Positions 33,763 to 43,584 of a DNA stretch of 64,000 bases are shown in pieces. The notes under the pieces were generated by a model, which was not told where the DNA came from, made no database searches, and saw nothing but the letters and a program-made list of their open reading frames with translations. Numbering within the stretch: position 1 is the first letter of the stretch; every line of letters starts with the position of its first letter. Made by a program: the position numbers and the translations under genes. Source of the DNA: Bacillus tianshenii (GTDB lineage Bacteria; Bacillota; Bacilli; Bacillales; Bacillaceae_N); the NCBI GenBank assembly GCA_020524525.2, contig CP129018.1, forward strand, positions 744,001-808,000, read 5' to 3'.

Positions 33763-34083
33763 TTAAGAGATAAGACCTAATGCATATGGAAGAGCTATAA
33801 GCAGCCCCGCGGTCATCAGCAATCTTTTCGTTGCCTTTTTCGACAGAGGACGTTCATCACCGCTTTTGAACCAGCCATGAAACTGGAGCTTGTTTCGGTA
33901 CAGCACAATGATGACAAGTAGAAAGCCGATTGCTTGCAGTAAGCCGAGTGAAGTCCTTATTTCTGACGTGCCGGTCATCATAATGAGTAATTGTTCATTA
34001 AGCCAGCCAAATAGTGTAAGAAGCAGGCCGAACAGGACAATCACACGAACAAGCTCTAACAGAAAGGTGATCAGTTTTTTCAT
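33763..34083 (-). CDS. Small membrane protein coupled to the EamA transporter
   Basis: 106 residues from the ATG at 34083 (AAGGAGAAGCTT upstream). Three helices, at ~5-25, ~45-62 and ~88-104. The start codon overlaps the stop of the upstream EamA gene (ATGA, 34080-34083), so the two are translationally coupled. Unknown family. The coupling suggests a function tied to the transporter, but nothing in the sequence confirms it. Confidence 0.7.
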   Translation of the reverse strand: MKKLITFLLELVRVIVLFGLLLTLFGWLNEQLLIMMTGTSEIRTSLGLLQAIGFLLVIIVLYRNKLQFHGWFKSGDERPLSKKATKRLLMTAGLLIALPYALGLIS

Positions 34084-34958
34084 AAGCTTCTCCTTTTTCG
34101 TTCTTGCACAAGAATAACGGCTGAAAGGACCATTCCAATGCCTGCAACCTGCCAAAGATTTAACTGTTCTTGAAAAATAATGACGCTAACAAGTGCAGCT
34201 GTCACAGGTTCAATCGTCGCCACAATCGAAGCACGGCTCGATTCAATCCGTGAAAGACCTGTCGTATAGAGCAGAAAAGCGAGCACCGTTGAGAACAAGC
34301 CAAGCCCAAGCACATACACCCAAACGAGCGGGTCTGCTAAGGTATTTGCTTTCGTCCAAAGCTGTGTAAGCGGCAATAAAAAGACAGCCGCAGTGAAAAA
34401 TGTAAAAGCTGTCACTGTGTAAGAATCATATTTTGCAAGAGCAAACTTTCCGAAGATGCTATAGAGTGCATAGCCGAAGCCTGCCCCAAGCCCTGCGAGC
34501 AGGCCGGCTGTTGAAATGGACGAAACCCCATATGGCGCAACACCGATCACAAACGCACAGCCAATGAAGGTGACCAGCAAGGCCGTGATCTTTCGCGGTG
34601 TCAGCCATTCCTTGAAGAAAAAGCGTGACAGGACCGTTACAAAAGCTGGAGCTGTATACAAAAGAATGCTTGCAACAGCAATCGATGTCTCGCGCATGGC
34701 CGTAAATAAACACCAATTGAAAAAAACGATACTTAAAATGCCCGTACCGATAAAATAACGCGTATCCTGCCAGTGGATTTTTAGCTTTTGTTTATTTTTA
34801 ACTAACAAATAGCATAGGATCAAAAGTGATGCACTGACCACACGCAATGCCGTGATTTCAAGCGGTGTGAACCCATATGTAAGCAATCCTTGTACAAATA
34901 TGCCGATTATTCCCCAAAGTATCGCGCCGAGCGCAATCAGCAGGGTATCACGATTCAT
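34080..34958 (-). CDS. EamA/DMT-family transporter
   Basis: 292 residues from the ATG at 34958, placed by GGGGGAAG; the longer upstream frame has no ribosome site. Ten helices in two EamA repeats, starting LLIALGAILWGIIGIFVQGL and ending with the conserved ASIVATIEPVTAALVSVIIF block of the second repeat. Members export amino acids or other metabolites; the substrate is not predictable. It forms a two-gene operon with the small membrane protein downstream. Confidence 0.88.
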   Translation of the reverse strand: MNRDTLLIALGAILWGIIGIFVQGLLTYGFTPLEITALRVVSASLLILCYLLVKNKQKLKIHWQDTRYFIGTGILSIVFFNWCLFTAMRETSIAVASILLYTAPAFVTVLSRFFFKEWLTPRKITALLVTFIGCAFVIGVAPYGVSSISTAGLLAGLGAGFGYALYSIFGKFALAKYDSYTVTAFTFFTAAVFLLPLTQLWTKANTLADPLVWVYVLGLGLFSTVLAFLLYTTGLSRIESSRASIVATIEPVTAALVSVIIFQEQLNLWQVAGIGMVLSAVILVQERKRRSL

Positions 34959-35102
34959 GTTACTTCCCCCAATTGCTAGACAGATAGATGAAGCTACGCC
35001 TAGTCTACCATAATTTCTAAAACTGTCTAAAATTTGAAACATTCATGAGGAGGGGCCCGTATATATATAGTGTGAACTTCATAGAAAGGCAGGTTACTTG
35101 AT

Positions 35103-35561
35103 ATGGAACAATATGGAGGTTTTTGGCGGCGGTTTGCCGCAAGCTTTATCGATGGCATCATTTTGTTAATTCCGACGGAGCTGATTAATTTCATTTTGTT
35201 TATGATGATTGTCGGCGGTGATGTGAGCTCATTTATTGCTTATGAAACAGGGCAAGACTTGTCAATGTATTGGGGATTTGAGGCCATTGCGCTGACATTA
35301 ACGACGATTGTGAACGTCATTTACTTTGCGAAGCTGCACAGCTCAAGCTGGCAGGCAACACTCGGCAAACGAATGCTAGGAATGAAAGTAACGACAGTAG
35401 AAGGAGAGCGTATCAGCTTCGGCCGCGCGGTTGGGCGTTATTTTGCAATGATTCTATCAGCCATTCCACTTATGATTGGCTTTATGCTTGCAGGCTGGAC
35501 GAAGAAAAAACGTGCCCTGCATGACTTTGTTGCAGGTACGGTTGTGATAAGAACGAGATAA
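35103..35561 (+). CDS. RDD-domain membrane protein
   Basis: 152 residues with the RDD signature: Arg in FWRRFAASFIDG, the Asp in helix 1, and the paired Lys/Arg block ATLGKRMLGMKVTT. Three helices at ~16-40, ~58-78 and ~112-130. The end RALHDFVAGTVV is also typical. RDD proteins are poorly characterised; some act as cation antiporters. A single gene closed by a strong terminator. Confidence 0.88.
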   Translation: MEQYGGFWRRFAASFIDGIILLIPTELINFILFMMIVGGDVSSFIAYETGQDLSMYWGFEAIALTLTTIVNVIYFAKLHSSSWQATLGKRMLGMKVTTVEGERISFGRAVGRYFAMILSAIPLMIGFMLAGWTKKKRALHDFVAGTVVIRTR

Positions 35562-35571
35562 ACTTGAAATA

Positions 35572-35607
35572 AGAAAAGGGCTGACTCGGTGTCAGCCCTT
35601 TTCTATT
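35572..35607. terminator. Terminator between the RDD and Spo0M genes
   Basis: AGAAAAGGGCTGAC (35572-35585) pairs perfectly with GTCAGCCCTTTTCT (35591-35604) around TCGGT. Confidence 0.95.
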
Positions 35608-35608
35608 G

Positions 35609-36529
35609 CTAACGCAACTCTTCTGGCGGTTCAGCCCCTTCAAGCAGCTTTAGAAATCTTTCAGCAATTAATTCCTCGTTATCAATCTCCTCATGCGTAA
35701 AGGACATACAGTGAATCACTTCATCACGGTCGAGCGCTTTCATTCGGAAATATTCTTCCTTGCTAAGCTCACCGCGGGGCAGGAATTGGAGCTCCGCATA
35801 AATGTCTACGCCATCATCTGTGAAGTCATAAACCAATTCCACTTCTTTGTACTTTTCCGCAAAATGAGGGGAAGGCCGATATTCAAATTCTTGAACAAAA
35901 GGCACGTCCCGTTTAGAAAGCAATGGATACAGCGGGTGGCGTTCGACTTGGTTTTGGATATGTGATGGCGTCGGGCCATACAGCCATGTTTTGTCATATT
36001 TATTATTATCGAGGTGAATATAATAAATGACTTCATTGCGCTGTGTATTTTGAAACTGCAGGACTTCGGTAAAGACCCGGTCGACTGTTTGGACATATGG
36101 GTGCTGTGTTACATGCAGGCCATCCATATCACGCGGGTCAACTTTGTTCGGAACGTTGACATCAGTTTGCAGCCAGCATTTGTATCTTTTCGATGTGTGC
36201 GGCGTATGAGCCGGGAGCTCGAATGAAAAAGGAATTTGCACTTGTTTTTCTTGCTTTTGTTCTTCTGTTAATTGAATTTCTATCGTTTTAAGTGGAAGGT
36301 TATCGAACCGGTCTTCACGCACCATAAATTGCTGCATAATTGACAGGACGATTATATCGACTTTCTTTAACGAGCTGACACTCTTTAAGTGAACCTCTCC
36401 GCTAAGCTCCTCGCCGGGAACTACCGTTTCTCTGTTTAATACAGTATCAACTTTCATCGTTCCGAAATAGCGGGTCATTACTTTTTTTAGAACAGCTTTC
36501 TGTTTGACAACGTGCTTTGAATGTCGCAT
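35609..36529 (-). CDS. Spo0M-family (arrestin-like) protein
   Basis: 306 residues from the ATG at 36529 behind CGGAGGGAAC. The family's features are visible: FGTMKVDTVLNRETVVPGEE near the N-terminus, then GEVHLKSVSSLKKVDIIVLS, IPFSFELPAHTPH and the conserved DPRDMDGLHV at the end of the arrestin-like sandwich. The C-terminal ~130 residues include the usual acidic helix. Spo0M affects sporulation stage 0 and cell shape in B. subtilis; its mechanism is unresolved. This copy has a more basic N-terminus (MRHSKHVVKQKAVLKK) than I expect. Confidence 0.75.
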   Translation of the reverse strand: MRHSKHVVKQKAVLKKVMTRYFGTMKVDTVLNRETVVPGEELSGEVHLKSVSSLKKVDIIVLSIMQQFMVREDRFDNLPLKTIEIQLTEEQKQEKQVQIPFSFELPAHTPHTSKRYKCWLQTDVNVPNKVDPRDMDGLHVTQHPYVQTVDRVFTEVLQFQNTQRNEVIYYIHLDNNKYDKTWLYGPTPSHIQNQVERHPLYPLLSKRDVPFVQEFEYRPSPHFAEKYKEVELVYDFTDDGVDIYAELQFLPRGELSKEEYFRMKALDRDEVIHCMSFTHEEIDNEELIAERFLKLLEGAEPPEELR

Positions 36530-36711
36530 ATGTTCCCTCCGTTTCAATCTATTACTATTCATACGGTTGAAAAGTGGAAATAGTTTCATAAAATCGCCAC
36601 ATCTGACGGAGGATTGTAGATTCCTAGCGAAAATCCTCCCGCAAAAAAGGCAAATTGTAGTATGATGGGGTACGTGCACGTTAATTTATTTTAGAAGAGG
36701 AAGGTGAGAAC

Positions 36712-36927
36712 ATGGGGCTTAAACGTTTACCGCTTGTCTTTTTTATGACAACGCTTGTTATTTTATTCGCGTCAATCTTATCGGTTATAGGCGGGACAGT
36801 CTTTCACCTTTATCCAATCGGTCCTGTCTTTATTAAAGTAATCTTTGGTATTCATATCGTTGTATTAGTGGCTGGAGCAACGGCTTTTGTCTTTTGGGGA
36901 AGAGCGATGAGGAAGTCGAATTCATAG
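36712..36927 (+). CDS. Small two-helix membrane protein
   Basis: 71 residues behind GAGGAAGGTGAG. Helices at ~8-28 and ~41-62, with a basic C-terminus (WGRAMRKSNS). It lies 18 bp before the next membrane-protein gene and is presumably co-transcribed with it. I do not recognise the family. Confidence 0.65.
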   Translation: MGLKRLPLVFFMTTLVILFASILSVIGGTVFHLYPIGPVFIKVIFGIHIVVLVAGATAFVFWGRAMRKSNS

Positions 36928-36945
36928 AGATAGTTGGTGGTAACT

Positions 36946-37599
36946 GTGTTAAACGTTCGAACGATTGTGACATATGTGCTTGTCTTTGTCGTTAGCTTAG
37001 GGCTAAGCTTCTTAGAAGTCAGTCTTGGTATTATTTTATTTACTGCATTTTTCCTCGTTTCGGCACTTATTTTTGCGCCTTTTTATCATTCTGTCTTCTT
37101 GCAAAAGAATCCAGAGAAGGTCGAGAAGTTTCTCGTGCAAAATAAAAAACAGCCGATCTATCAATTTTATTACGGCTTAGCGAATGAGCGGGATGAAGAT
37201 GTCGAAGAGGCATATAAGAAAATTGTGAAAAAGTACAAACGAAAAGATAAGCGTGCCATTTATGACATTATCTATGCGCTGTATCATCATGACCCGCAGG
37301 CAGCCAGACAAAGCATCAATAATATACAAGTGTCGTTATATAAGGATTATTATAAAGCGTCGATTTTCATTGAAGAACGCCGCTTTCCGCTTGCAGAGCA
37401 GATTCTTGATGAGATTCCACAAGACTGGATGAGGGAAGCATTGAAGGCTGAAATCGAAATGAAAACGAAGCGCCGTAAGCGTGCTGTTCCCTTTGCAGAG
37501 CGTGCTCTCGAACACTCCCGCGGTTTGCAGAAATATATGCTGTACAAAAATTATCTACGAGAATTGCCTGAATTAGGGCTAGAAGAGCTGAACAAATAA
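36946..37599 (+). CDS. Membrane-anchored helical-repeat protein, unknown
   Basis: 217 residues from GTG at 36946 (GGTGG upstream; TTG at 36934 is in frame but has no site). Two adjacent helices at ~5-45 anchor a cytoplasmic helical domain rich in Tyr, Lys and Glu (YEAYKKIVKKYKRKDKRAI-like). The spacing of helices and the ERRFPLAEQILDEIP and FAERALEHSRG segments suggest TPR-like repeats. Second gene of a two-gene operon. Function unknown. Confidence 0.7.
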   Translation: MLNVRTIVTYVLVFVVSLGLSFLEVSLGIILFTAFFLVSALIFAPFYHSVFLQKNPEKVEKFLVQNKKQPIYQFYYGLANERDEDVEEAYKKIVKKYKRKDKRAIYDIIYALYHHDPQAARQSINNIQVSLYKDYYKASIFIEERRFPLAEQILDEIPQDWMREALKAEIEMKTKRRKRAVPFAERALEHSRGLQKYMLYKNYLRELPELGLEELNK

Positions 37600-37600
37600 C

Positions 37601-37640
37601 AAAGGCCACGAACCTGCAGAAGAGGTTCATGGCCTTTTTC
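37601..37640. terminator. Terminator between the TPR-like gene and alsT
   Basis: AAAGGCCACGAACCT pairs with AGGTTCATGGCCTTT with one mismatch, followed by TTTTC. Shared by convergent genes. Confidence 0.9.
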
Positions 37641-37644
37641 GTGT

Positions 37645-39063
37645 TTAATTTGAATGTTGCTTGCTTCCTTTTTCTCCCCAGCAGTCCACGTTTTTTAATC
37701 CTTTTACATTATCAATATGGAAGGATGGGTCTTTGCCGGCTTTCTTTTGCTTCATATAGTCATCAAGTGTATGGAAAGCAATTTTACCGAGCAGGGTGAT
37801 CGCAATTAAGTTGATAATGGCCATCGAGCCCATGAATAAGTCCGCTAAGCTCCAGACGATATCAATCCCAACGACAGAGCCCCATAATACCATCGCAAGC
37901 ACTGCCGCACGATAGAAGAACATCAACCCTTTGTTTGAATTCACAAAGAGAATGTTCGATTCCCCGTAATAGTAGTTTCCGATAATAGAGCTGAACGCAA
38001 ATAATAGAATGGCAACTGCGATCAAATAGCTTGCCCAGCCGCCGATGTGGATATCAAGCGCTTCCTGAAGCAGTTCAATTCCAGTCAGGTCGCCTGTATA
38101 ATTGCCGGCGAGGATAATAATAAATGCTGTTGCTGAACAAAGAACGATCGTATCAACGAAAACACCGAGTGTTTGAATAAGTCCTTGCTTAACAGGGTGA
38201 CTGACATCCGCAGTTGCAGCCGCGTTCGGCACACTACCCATACCAGCCTCGTTGGAGAAGAGACCACGTTTAATCCCCATCATAACGGCAGCTCCAAGTC
38301 CGCCGCCAGCAATTTCTTGAATACCGAAAGCATGTAACACAATCGTACTAATTAAATCAGGAATCATCGTAATGTTCATCACAACAACGATAAGCGCAAT
38401 CACAATATAAATTAACGCCATTACCGGTACAACGATTTGGGTGAAGTTTGCAATCCGTTTCAAACCGCCAAAAATAATGAGTGCAGAAAACACCATAATA
38501 ACAATACCAAGCATAAAGCGGTTGATGCCGAATGCATTTTCAAATGCTAGTGTAATGGTATTCGCTTGCAGGGCGTTGAACACAAGCCCATAACAAAGTG
38601 TTAACAGTATCGAAAAGATAATCCCCATCCAGCGCTTGCCGAGTGCTTTTTCCATGTAATACGCAGGACCGCCTCGGAAATAGCCGTCTTCATCTCTTTC
38701 CTTATACACTTGCGCAAGGGTACTCTCAACAAAGCTTGTCGCAGCCCCAATTAACGCAATCAGCCACATCCAGAACACCGCACCAGGTCCGCCTGCAGCG
38801 ATGGCTGTCCCGACACCTGCCATATTCCCCGTACCAACACGAGAAGCCGTACTGATTGAGAACGCTTGGAAGGAGGACACGCTTTTGTCGCTGTCACTTC
38901 CGGGATTGTCAGAAAGCACCTTAATCATTTCACCAAACAAACGAAATTGCACAAACTTTGTGCGGAACGTAAAATAAAGCCCTAACCCAATTAGAACGGC
39001 AATTAAGACATACGTCCATAAGAAAGTGTTCAATTCGCCTAGAATCTTTTCAAGTATTTCCAT
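37645..39063 (-). CDS. alsT: Sodium/alanine symporter (AGCS family)
   Basis: 472 residues from the ATG at 39063 (AAAGGAGAGTC upstream), which removes an improbable N-terminal extension. About eleven helices. AGCS hallmarks are FQAFSISTASRVGTGNMAGV (~60-80), GGPGAVFWMW and KRGLFSNEAGMGSVPNAAAT. These proteins import alanine, glycine or glutamine with sodium. The gene stands alone; no T-box or other leader is visible upstream of it on its own strand. Confidence 0.93.
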   Translation of the reverse strand: MEILEKILGELNTFLWTYVLIAVLIGLGLYFTFRTKFVQFRLFGEMIKVLSDNPGSDSDKSVSSFQAFSISTASRVGTGNMAGVGTAIAAGGPGAVFWMWLIALIGAATSFVESTLAQVYKERDEDGYFRGGPAYYMEKALGKRWMGIIFSILLTLCYGLVFNALQANTITLAFENAFGINRFMLGIVIMVFSALIIFGGLKRIANFTQIVVPVMALIYIVIALIVVVMNITMIPDLISTIVLHAFGIQEIAGGGLGAAVMMGIKRGLFSNEAGMGSVPNAAATADVSHPVKQGLIQTLGVFVDTIVLCSATAFIIILAGNYTGDLTGIELLQEALDIHIGGWASYLIAVAILLFAFSSIIGNYYYGESNILFVNSNKGLMFFYRAAVLAMVLWGSVVGIDIVWSLADLFMGSMAIINLIAITLLGKIAFHTLDDYMKQKKAGKDPSFHIDNVKGLKNVDCWGEKGSKQHSN

Positions 39064-39344
39064 AAGTGCGACTCTCCTTTTATATAGGTAAAAATATATT
39101 AATAACTTTATCAATGTGAAAATAGTTTGTAAATATAATATTTATATGAAGGCTTATATTGTTACTTTAATAGATGAGTAATTGAAAAGTATTTGGTAGG
39201 ATAGCACTTTTGAAACGCGTAAATTATGTCAGACTAGTTAAAAAGCCATAAACCGAGCGACTTTAATACAATTACCCGTAAAAAAATCATTTAAAACATT
39301 GACATAATGATACAAGTTGATGCATAATGATTAACAATATTTAT
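39064..39344. other. Intergenic region between alsT and the proBA leader
   Basis: About 280 bp of AT-rich sequence separates two divergent units and must contain both promoters. I found no other structure or gene in it. Confidence 0.5.
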
Positions 39345-39580
39345 TGCGTTGAAGAGGATTAGTAAACAGTCTCTGCGCTGTTAGAGAGTGGAACTCACCG
39401 GCTGAAAGGTTCCATCTGAGCACACTGTTGAACCTGCCTTTGAGCTGTTAGTGAAAGCTGACCGTATCGCCTGCGTTATAGGCGTTTTGAGCGGGCAGTA
39501 TTTAACTGCCAACAAAGGTGGTACCGCGGAGATTCAAGTCTTTCCGTCCTTTCATAAGGACAGAAGGGCTTTTTTTTATT
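39345..39580 (+). ncRNA. T-box riboswitch, proline-specific, controlling proBA
   Basis: The T-box core AAGGTGGTACCGCG lies at 39515-39528. A long stem I precedes it with an AGTA element (near 39360) and the specifier region GAACCTGCC, whose CCT at 39433-39435 reads as a proline codon. The terminator AGTCTTTCCGTCCT / AGGACAGAAGGGCT plus T8 (39537-39578) follows. UGGU in the T-box can pair with the ACCA end of tRNA-Pro. Uncharged tRNA-Pro should open proBA. Confidence 0.93.
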
Positions 39581-39706
39581 AAAAAGGGCAGAAATGGGCT
39601 TTTGATTAGGTCGAACCGCCTTTTTTAAGCGGATCTTCTCCTGTAATGGTTGATTTTTGACTAAATAATCAGTAAAATGTATAAATATTCATAAAGGATG
39701 GTTGGA

Positions 39707-40834
39707 ATGACGAAAAAGCGAATCGTCGTCAAAATCGGAAGCAGTTCACTTACAAATGAAAAAGGTGGCTTATCAGAAGAAAAGCTAACAGAGCATGTTG
39801 AAGCACTTGCTAAATTAAAGCATGCAGGGCATGAAGTTGTATTGATTTCATCTGGTGCAGTTGCGGCTGGTTTTACAGACCTTGGTTATCCGTTGCGACC
39901 AATTACAATCGCAGGCAAGCAGGCGGCCGCAGCGGTCGGGCAGGGTCTATTGATGCAGGGCTATACCGACAAGTTCAAGCATCATCACATTGTAACAGCG
40001 CAAATGCTGTTAACGCGGCACAATTTTAATCAGAAGGAACAATACAGCAATGCTTATAATGCATTATCTGAGCTGTTGAAGCGGCGGGTGCTGCCCATTA
40101 TTAATGAAAATGATTCGGTTGCAGTTGATGAGCTGACATTCGGTGACAATGATATGCTGTCAGCGCTTGTTGCCGGCATGGTTCACGCGGATATGCTGAT
40201 TATTTTAACGGATGTCAATGGCTTATATGATAAGAACCCAAAAACAAATTCTGATGCGAAAAAATACGCATTTCTTCCTATGTTAGATCAGCACTTATTC
40301 AATGAAGCGTCCAGTGATTCTTCATCAGGTCTAGGCACAGGCGGAATGAAGTCGAAGATTGAAGCGGCGCAAACAGCACTTTCTGTCGGGATAAGCACCT
40401 TTATCGGAACGGGGAGCGGAGCGGATAAGCTGCTCGATATTCTTCAAGGAAAAGGGGATGGCACGTATATCGGCAATGCTGCTCAGCCGCATGTCAATAA
40501 CACAAAGCAGTGGGTTAGCCTTCACTCCGACGTTAAAGGGATGATCGTTGTCGATGATGGCGCGAAAGAAGCGCTGCTGCTGCGGGGGAAAAGCCTTCTC
40601 GCCGCCGGGATTGTCGACATTAAAGGTGAATTTGTGCCAGGTGATGTCGTGGAAGTTGCAGATGAACAGCTCAAGCCATTCGGTAAAGGGCAAGTGAATT
40701 ATTCAAATACAGAACTTAAGACAATTAAAGGCTTATCAAGCGATGAAGCGAAGCAGCTTGTCGAACGCGCAAGCAATGTTGTCATTCATCGTAATCAATG
40801 GGTAGAGCGGGGAAGGGAGCAGGTGTTGAAATGA
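39707..40834 (+). CDS. proB: Glutamate 5-kinase ProB with PUA domain
   Basis: 375 residues from the ATG at 39707, eight bases after AAAGGA; the ATG at 39698 overlaps that site. The amino-acid kinase domain begins [20 protein letters not shown] and has [18 protein letters not shown] and [12 protein letters not shown]. The C-terminal PUA domain (~275-360) includes [20 protein letters not shown]. It phosphorylates glutamate at the gamma position, the first step of proline synthesis, and is normally feedback-inhibited by proline. Its stop overlaps the proA start (ATGA). Confidence 0.96.
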   Translation: MTKKRIVVKIGSSSLTNEKGGLSEEKLTEHVEALAKLKHAGHEVVLISSGAVAAGFTDLGYPLRPITIAGKQAAAAVGQGLLMQGYTDKFKHHHIVTAQMLLTRHNFNQKEQYSNAYNALSELLKRRVLPIINENDSVAVDELTFGDNDMLSALVAGMVHADMLIILTDVNGLYDKNPKTNSDAKKYAFLPMLDQHLFNEASSDSSSGLGTGGMKSKIEAAQTALSVGISTFIGTGSGADKLLDILQGKGDGTYIGNAAQPHVNNTKQWVSLHSDVKGMIVVDDGAKEALLLRGKSLLAAGIVDIKGEFVPGDVVEVADEQLKPFGKGQVNYSNTELKTIKGLSSDEAKQLVERASNVVIHRNQWVERGREQVLK

Positions 40835-42096
40835 CAAATGTAACAGCAAAGAGCAGTGAATTAATTGAAAAAGCAAAGCTTCTACAGCAAGTGAGCGGGG
40901 AAATGGCTGTCAAATCAACGGATGAGAAAAACGAAGCGTTACACGTTATCGCAGACGAGCTAATCGCCCAAACGGATTTTATTTTACATGAAAATGAAAA
41001 GGACTTACAGGCTGGGAAAGAAAAAGGCATTAGTGAATCATTGTTAGACCGATTGGCACTGTCGAAGGAACGGATTGCGGATATGGCCGATGCGTTGAAG
41101 CAGTTAACAGAGCTTGCTGACCCAATCGATGAAGTAATCACGGAGTGGACGCGGCCAAATGGCTTACAAATAAAGCAGGTACGCGTGCCGCTCGGTGTGA
41201 TTGGAATGATCTATGAAGCACGCCCGAATGTAACGGTAGACGCAACAAGCCTTTGCTTAAAAACAGGAAATGCCGTCTTGCTGCGCGGAAGCTCTTCCGC
41301 TGCATATTCGAACCAGGCGCTTGTCAGTGTCATTCATGCGGCACTTGAGAAATCAGCTCTTCCGAAAGAAGCGGTTCAGCTGTTACATGATACAAGCAGG
41401 GAAACAGCATCCGAAATGTTCAAGCTGAATGAGTACTTGGATGTGCTCATTCCACGCGGCGGGGCAGGTCTTATTAAAACGGTTGTCCAAAATGCCAGTG
41501 TACCAGTATTAGAAACAGGTGTCGGCAACTGTCACGTTTATCTTGATGAATCAGCAAAAGAGGATATGGGGGTTGCAATTGCTGTCAACGCAAAGACACA
41601 GCGCCCATCTGTTTGTAACGCTGCCGAAAGTATTCTCGTGCATGAAGCATGGGCTGAGAAACATTTAGCAGCACTTGTTGCCGCATTACAAGAAAAGAAC
41701 GTTGAAATCCGCGGCTGTGAGAAAGCGACACAGCTTGTAGACGGTCTTATCCCAGCGACGGAAGAGGACTGGGGAACAGAATTTCTAGACTATATCGTTT
41801 CATTGAAAGTTGTCACGAATGTTCAAGGTGCTGTCGCGCATATCAATCAATATGGTACAAAGCATACCGAGGCGATCGTCTCTGAAACAGCAGAAAACGT
41901 TGATTATTTCTTCAAACGCGTCGATGCTGCTGCGCTTTATCATAACGCATCAACCCGCTTCACCGACGGATTTGAATTCGGGTTCGGCGCAGAAATTGGG
42001 ATCAGCACGCAAAAGCTCCATGCCCGCGGACCGATGGGACTGCCAGCGCTAACATCCGCAAAGTATGTTGTGGAGGGCACAGGTCAATTAAAGTAA
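40831..42096 (+). CDS. proA: Gamma-glutamyl phosphate reductase ProA
   Basis: 421 residues from the ATG at 40831, which overlaps the proB stop codon; AGGTG lies five bases upstream. ProA blocks present include [33 protein letters not shown], the catalytic Cys of [11 protein letters not shown] and the C-terminal GRP-like [16 protein letters not shown]. It reduces gamma-glutamyl phosphate to the semialdehyde that cyclises on the way to proline. The T-box operon also supports osmoadaptation in bacilli, though T-box copies usually serve anabolic proline. Confidence 0.96.
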   Translation: MTNVTAKSSELIEKAKLLQQVSGEMAVKSTDEKNEALHVIADELIAQTDFILHENEKDLQAGKEKGISESLLDRLALSKERIADMADALKQLTELADPIDEVITEWTRPNGLQIKQVRVPLGVIGMIYEARPNVTVDATSLCLKTGNAVLLRGSSSAAYSNQALVSVIHAALEKSALPKEAVQLLHDTSRETASEMFKLNEYLDVLIPRGGAGLIKTVVQNASVPVLETGVGNCHVYLDESAKEDMGVAIAVNAKTQRPSVCNAAESILVHEAWAEKHLAALVAALQEKNVEIRGCEKATQLVDGLIPATEEDWGTEFLDYIVSLKVVTNVQGAVAHINQYGTKHTEAIVSETAENVDYFFKRVDAAALYHNASTRFTDGFEFGFGAEIGISTQKLHARGPMGLPALTSAKYVVEGTGQLK

Positions 42097-42123
42097 CAAA
42101 AACTTACAAAAAGGATGAGGACG

Positions 42124-42621
42124 ATGAAATTATCGAAAGCCGTCGTGACGGATATTGAGCCGATTTTTGATATGATTGCTTCTTATGCAAAGGAAGGCTT
42201 GCTGCTTCCGCGTACAAAGCTGTCACTCTATGAAAATATACAATGTATGACAGTCGCAAAAGAAGCGGGTGAAGTGGTTGGCTGCGGCGGCCTTCATGTC
42301 CTCGGCCATGACCTTGCTGAAATTCGCTCGCTCGTTGTGGCCCCGAACCAAAAGGGCAAAGGAACAGGAAAAGCAATCGTTGAGAAGCTGATGGAGGAAG
42401 CGGCATCTCTTGGTGTTGAACACGTCTTCTCAATGACCTATCAAGTCGGTTTCTTTGAAAAATGTAACTTCGAGCTTGTGGAAAACAAAGACCAGATGCC
42501 AGAGAAGATTTGGAAAGACTGCTTGAAATGCCCGAAGCTTCGCAACTGTGATGAAAACGCAATGATTCGCCGCACAACTGCGATTGTTTCCGTGCCATCA
42601 AAGCGATTTGCGAGTATGTAG
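42124..42621 (+). CDS. GNAT acetyltransferase, short ArgA-like type
   Basis: 165 residues from the ATG at 42124 (AAGGA eight bases upstream). The acetyl-CoA site is IRSLVVAPNQKGKGTGKAIV. The C-terminal block PEKIWKDCLKCPKLRNCDEN is typical of short GNAT proteins annotated as amino-acid N-acetyltransferases, where the Cys residues may bind metal. It follows proA by 27 bp and is probably in the T-box operon, which fits glutamate or a related amino acid as substrate. Substrate not proven. Confidence 0.8.
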   Translation: MKLSKAVVTDIEPIFDMIASYAKEGLLLPRTKLSLYENIQCMTVAKEAGEVVGCGGLHVLGHDLAEIRSLVVAPNQKGKGTGKAIVEKLMEEAASLGVEHVFSMTYQVGFFEKCNFELVENKDQMPEKIWKDCLKCPKLRNCDENAMIRRTTAIVSVPSKRFASM

Positions 42622-42638
42622 ACAATAAGGTTTAAGTA

Positions 42639-42668
42639 AAACGCAGCCGACGTGCTGCGTTTTTTCTA
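42639..42668 (+). terminator. Terminator of the proBA operon
   Basis: AACGCAGC pairs with GCTGCGTT around CGACGT, followed by T6. Confidence 0.92.
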
Positions 42669-42815
42669 TTTGGTTAAATGAATGTTCTTTCGTGCATACT
42701 CATTTTATCTTTTCGAACACTTGTATGCTACGATTTGAATTGAGAAATACTTACAAAAAAGGGAAGCGGGGCATTGGGCGTGCCGCCTCCGCATTTCGTG
42801 AGGAGGGAAATTCTT

Positions 42816-43565
42816 GTGTTTGATGAGTTAAGTAAAGTTGATCATCGGCCGTATGCGTTGCCTGTTTCATCGTGGGTGATGACTCAGACGTGGGAGGATT
42901 TGCTTTTTATGCATTGGCCGCTTCCGGTGGATGTACTGCGTCCGTTCATTCCTGAACAGCTTGAAGTCGATACGTTTGACGGGAAGGCGTGGATTGCGGT
43001 TGTCCCGTTTTATATGAATCATATTCAGCTGCGTGGGCTGCCGGAAGTTCCTGGAGCTAGGTCATTTCTTGAATTAAATGTCCGCACGTATGTGAAGTAT
43101 CGGAATCAATCAGGTGTTTATTTCTTCAGCTTGGATGCCAATCATCTTCCAGCTGTTATGGTCGCTCGGTCCATCTTTCATTTGCCATATTTAACAGCCA
43201 AAATGACAATGAAAAAAGCTGAGTCAGCCATTCAGCTTGCAAGTGTCCGGAGTCATCGCGGTTTCTCGAAATCAGCGCTTGATTTGTCTTATCGCCCTGT
43301 GTCAGAATCTTATTCCGCTTCCTACGGGTCAATTGAGCATTGGCTGACCGAGCGGTATTGCTTATTTACCGTTAAGAAAAACAACGTCTACCGCGGTGAT
43401 ATTCATCATATAAAATGGAGCTTGCAGGTGGCTGAAGCGGACATTCGAAAAAATACGCTTGTGCCGTTCATTCAAGAACAGCCTTATTTCAACGAGAAGC
43501 CGCTGCTCCATTATTCCAAGCATATCCGCGCTTTCATCTATCCGATGAGCAAAGTAAAAGGCTGA
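42816..43565 (+). CDS. yqjF: YqjF/DUF2071-family protein
   Basis: 249 residues from GTG at 42816, eight bases after GGAGGG; the longer frame from 42774 runs through the ribosome site. The N-terminal block VMTQTWEDLLFMHWPLPVDV followed by LRPFIPEQLEVDTFDGKAWI and FLELNVRTYV is characteristic of DUF2071 (YqjF). Soluble, acetoacetate-decarboxylase-like fold in related families; no activity established. Alone, with a convergent terminator. Confidence 0.88.
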   Translation: MFDELSKVDHRPYALPVSSWVMTQTWEDLLFMHWPLPVDVLRPFIPEQLEVDTFDGKAWIAVVPFYMNHIQLRGLPEVPGARSFLELNVRTYVKYRNQSGVYFFSLDANHLPAVMVARSIFHLPYLTAKMTMKKAESAIQLASVRSHRGFSKSALDLSYRPVSESYSASYGSIEHWLTERYCLFTVKKNNVYRGDIHHIKWSLQVAEADIRKNTLVPFIQEQPYFNEKPLLHYSKHIRAFIYPMSKVKG

Positions 43566-43584
43566 CAATGCAGTCAGCCTTTAT
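43554..43584. terminator. Terminator between yqjF and the glycosyltransferase gene
   Basis: AAAGGCTGAC and GTCAGCCTTT form a perfect ten-pair stem; both convergent stop codons lie inside or next to it. Confidence 0.9.
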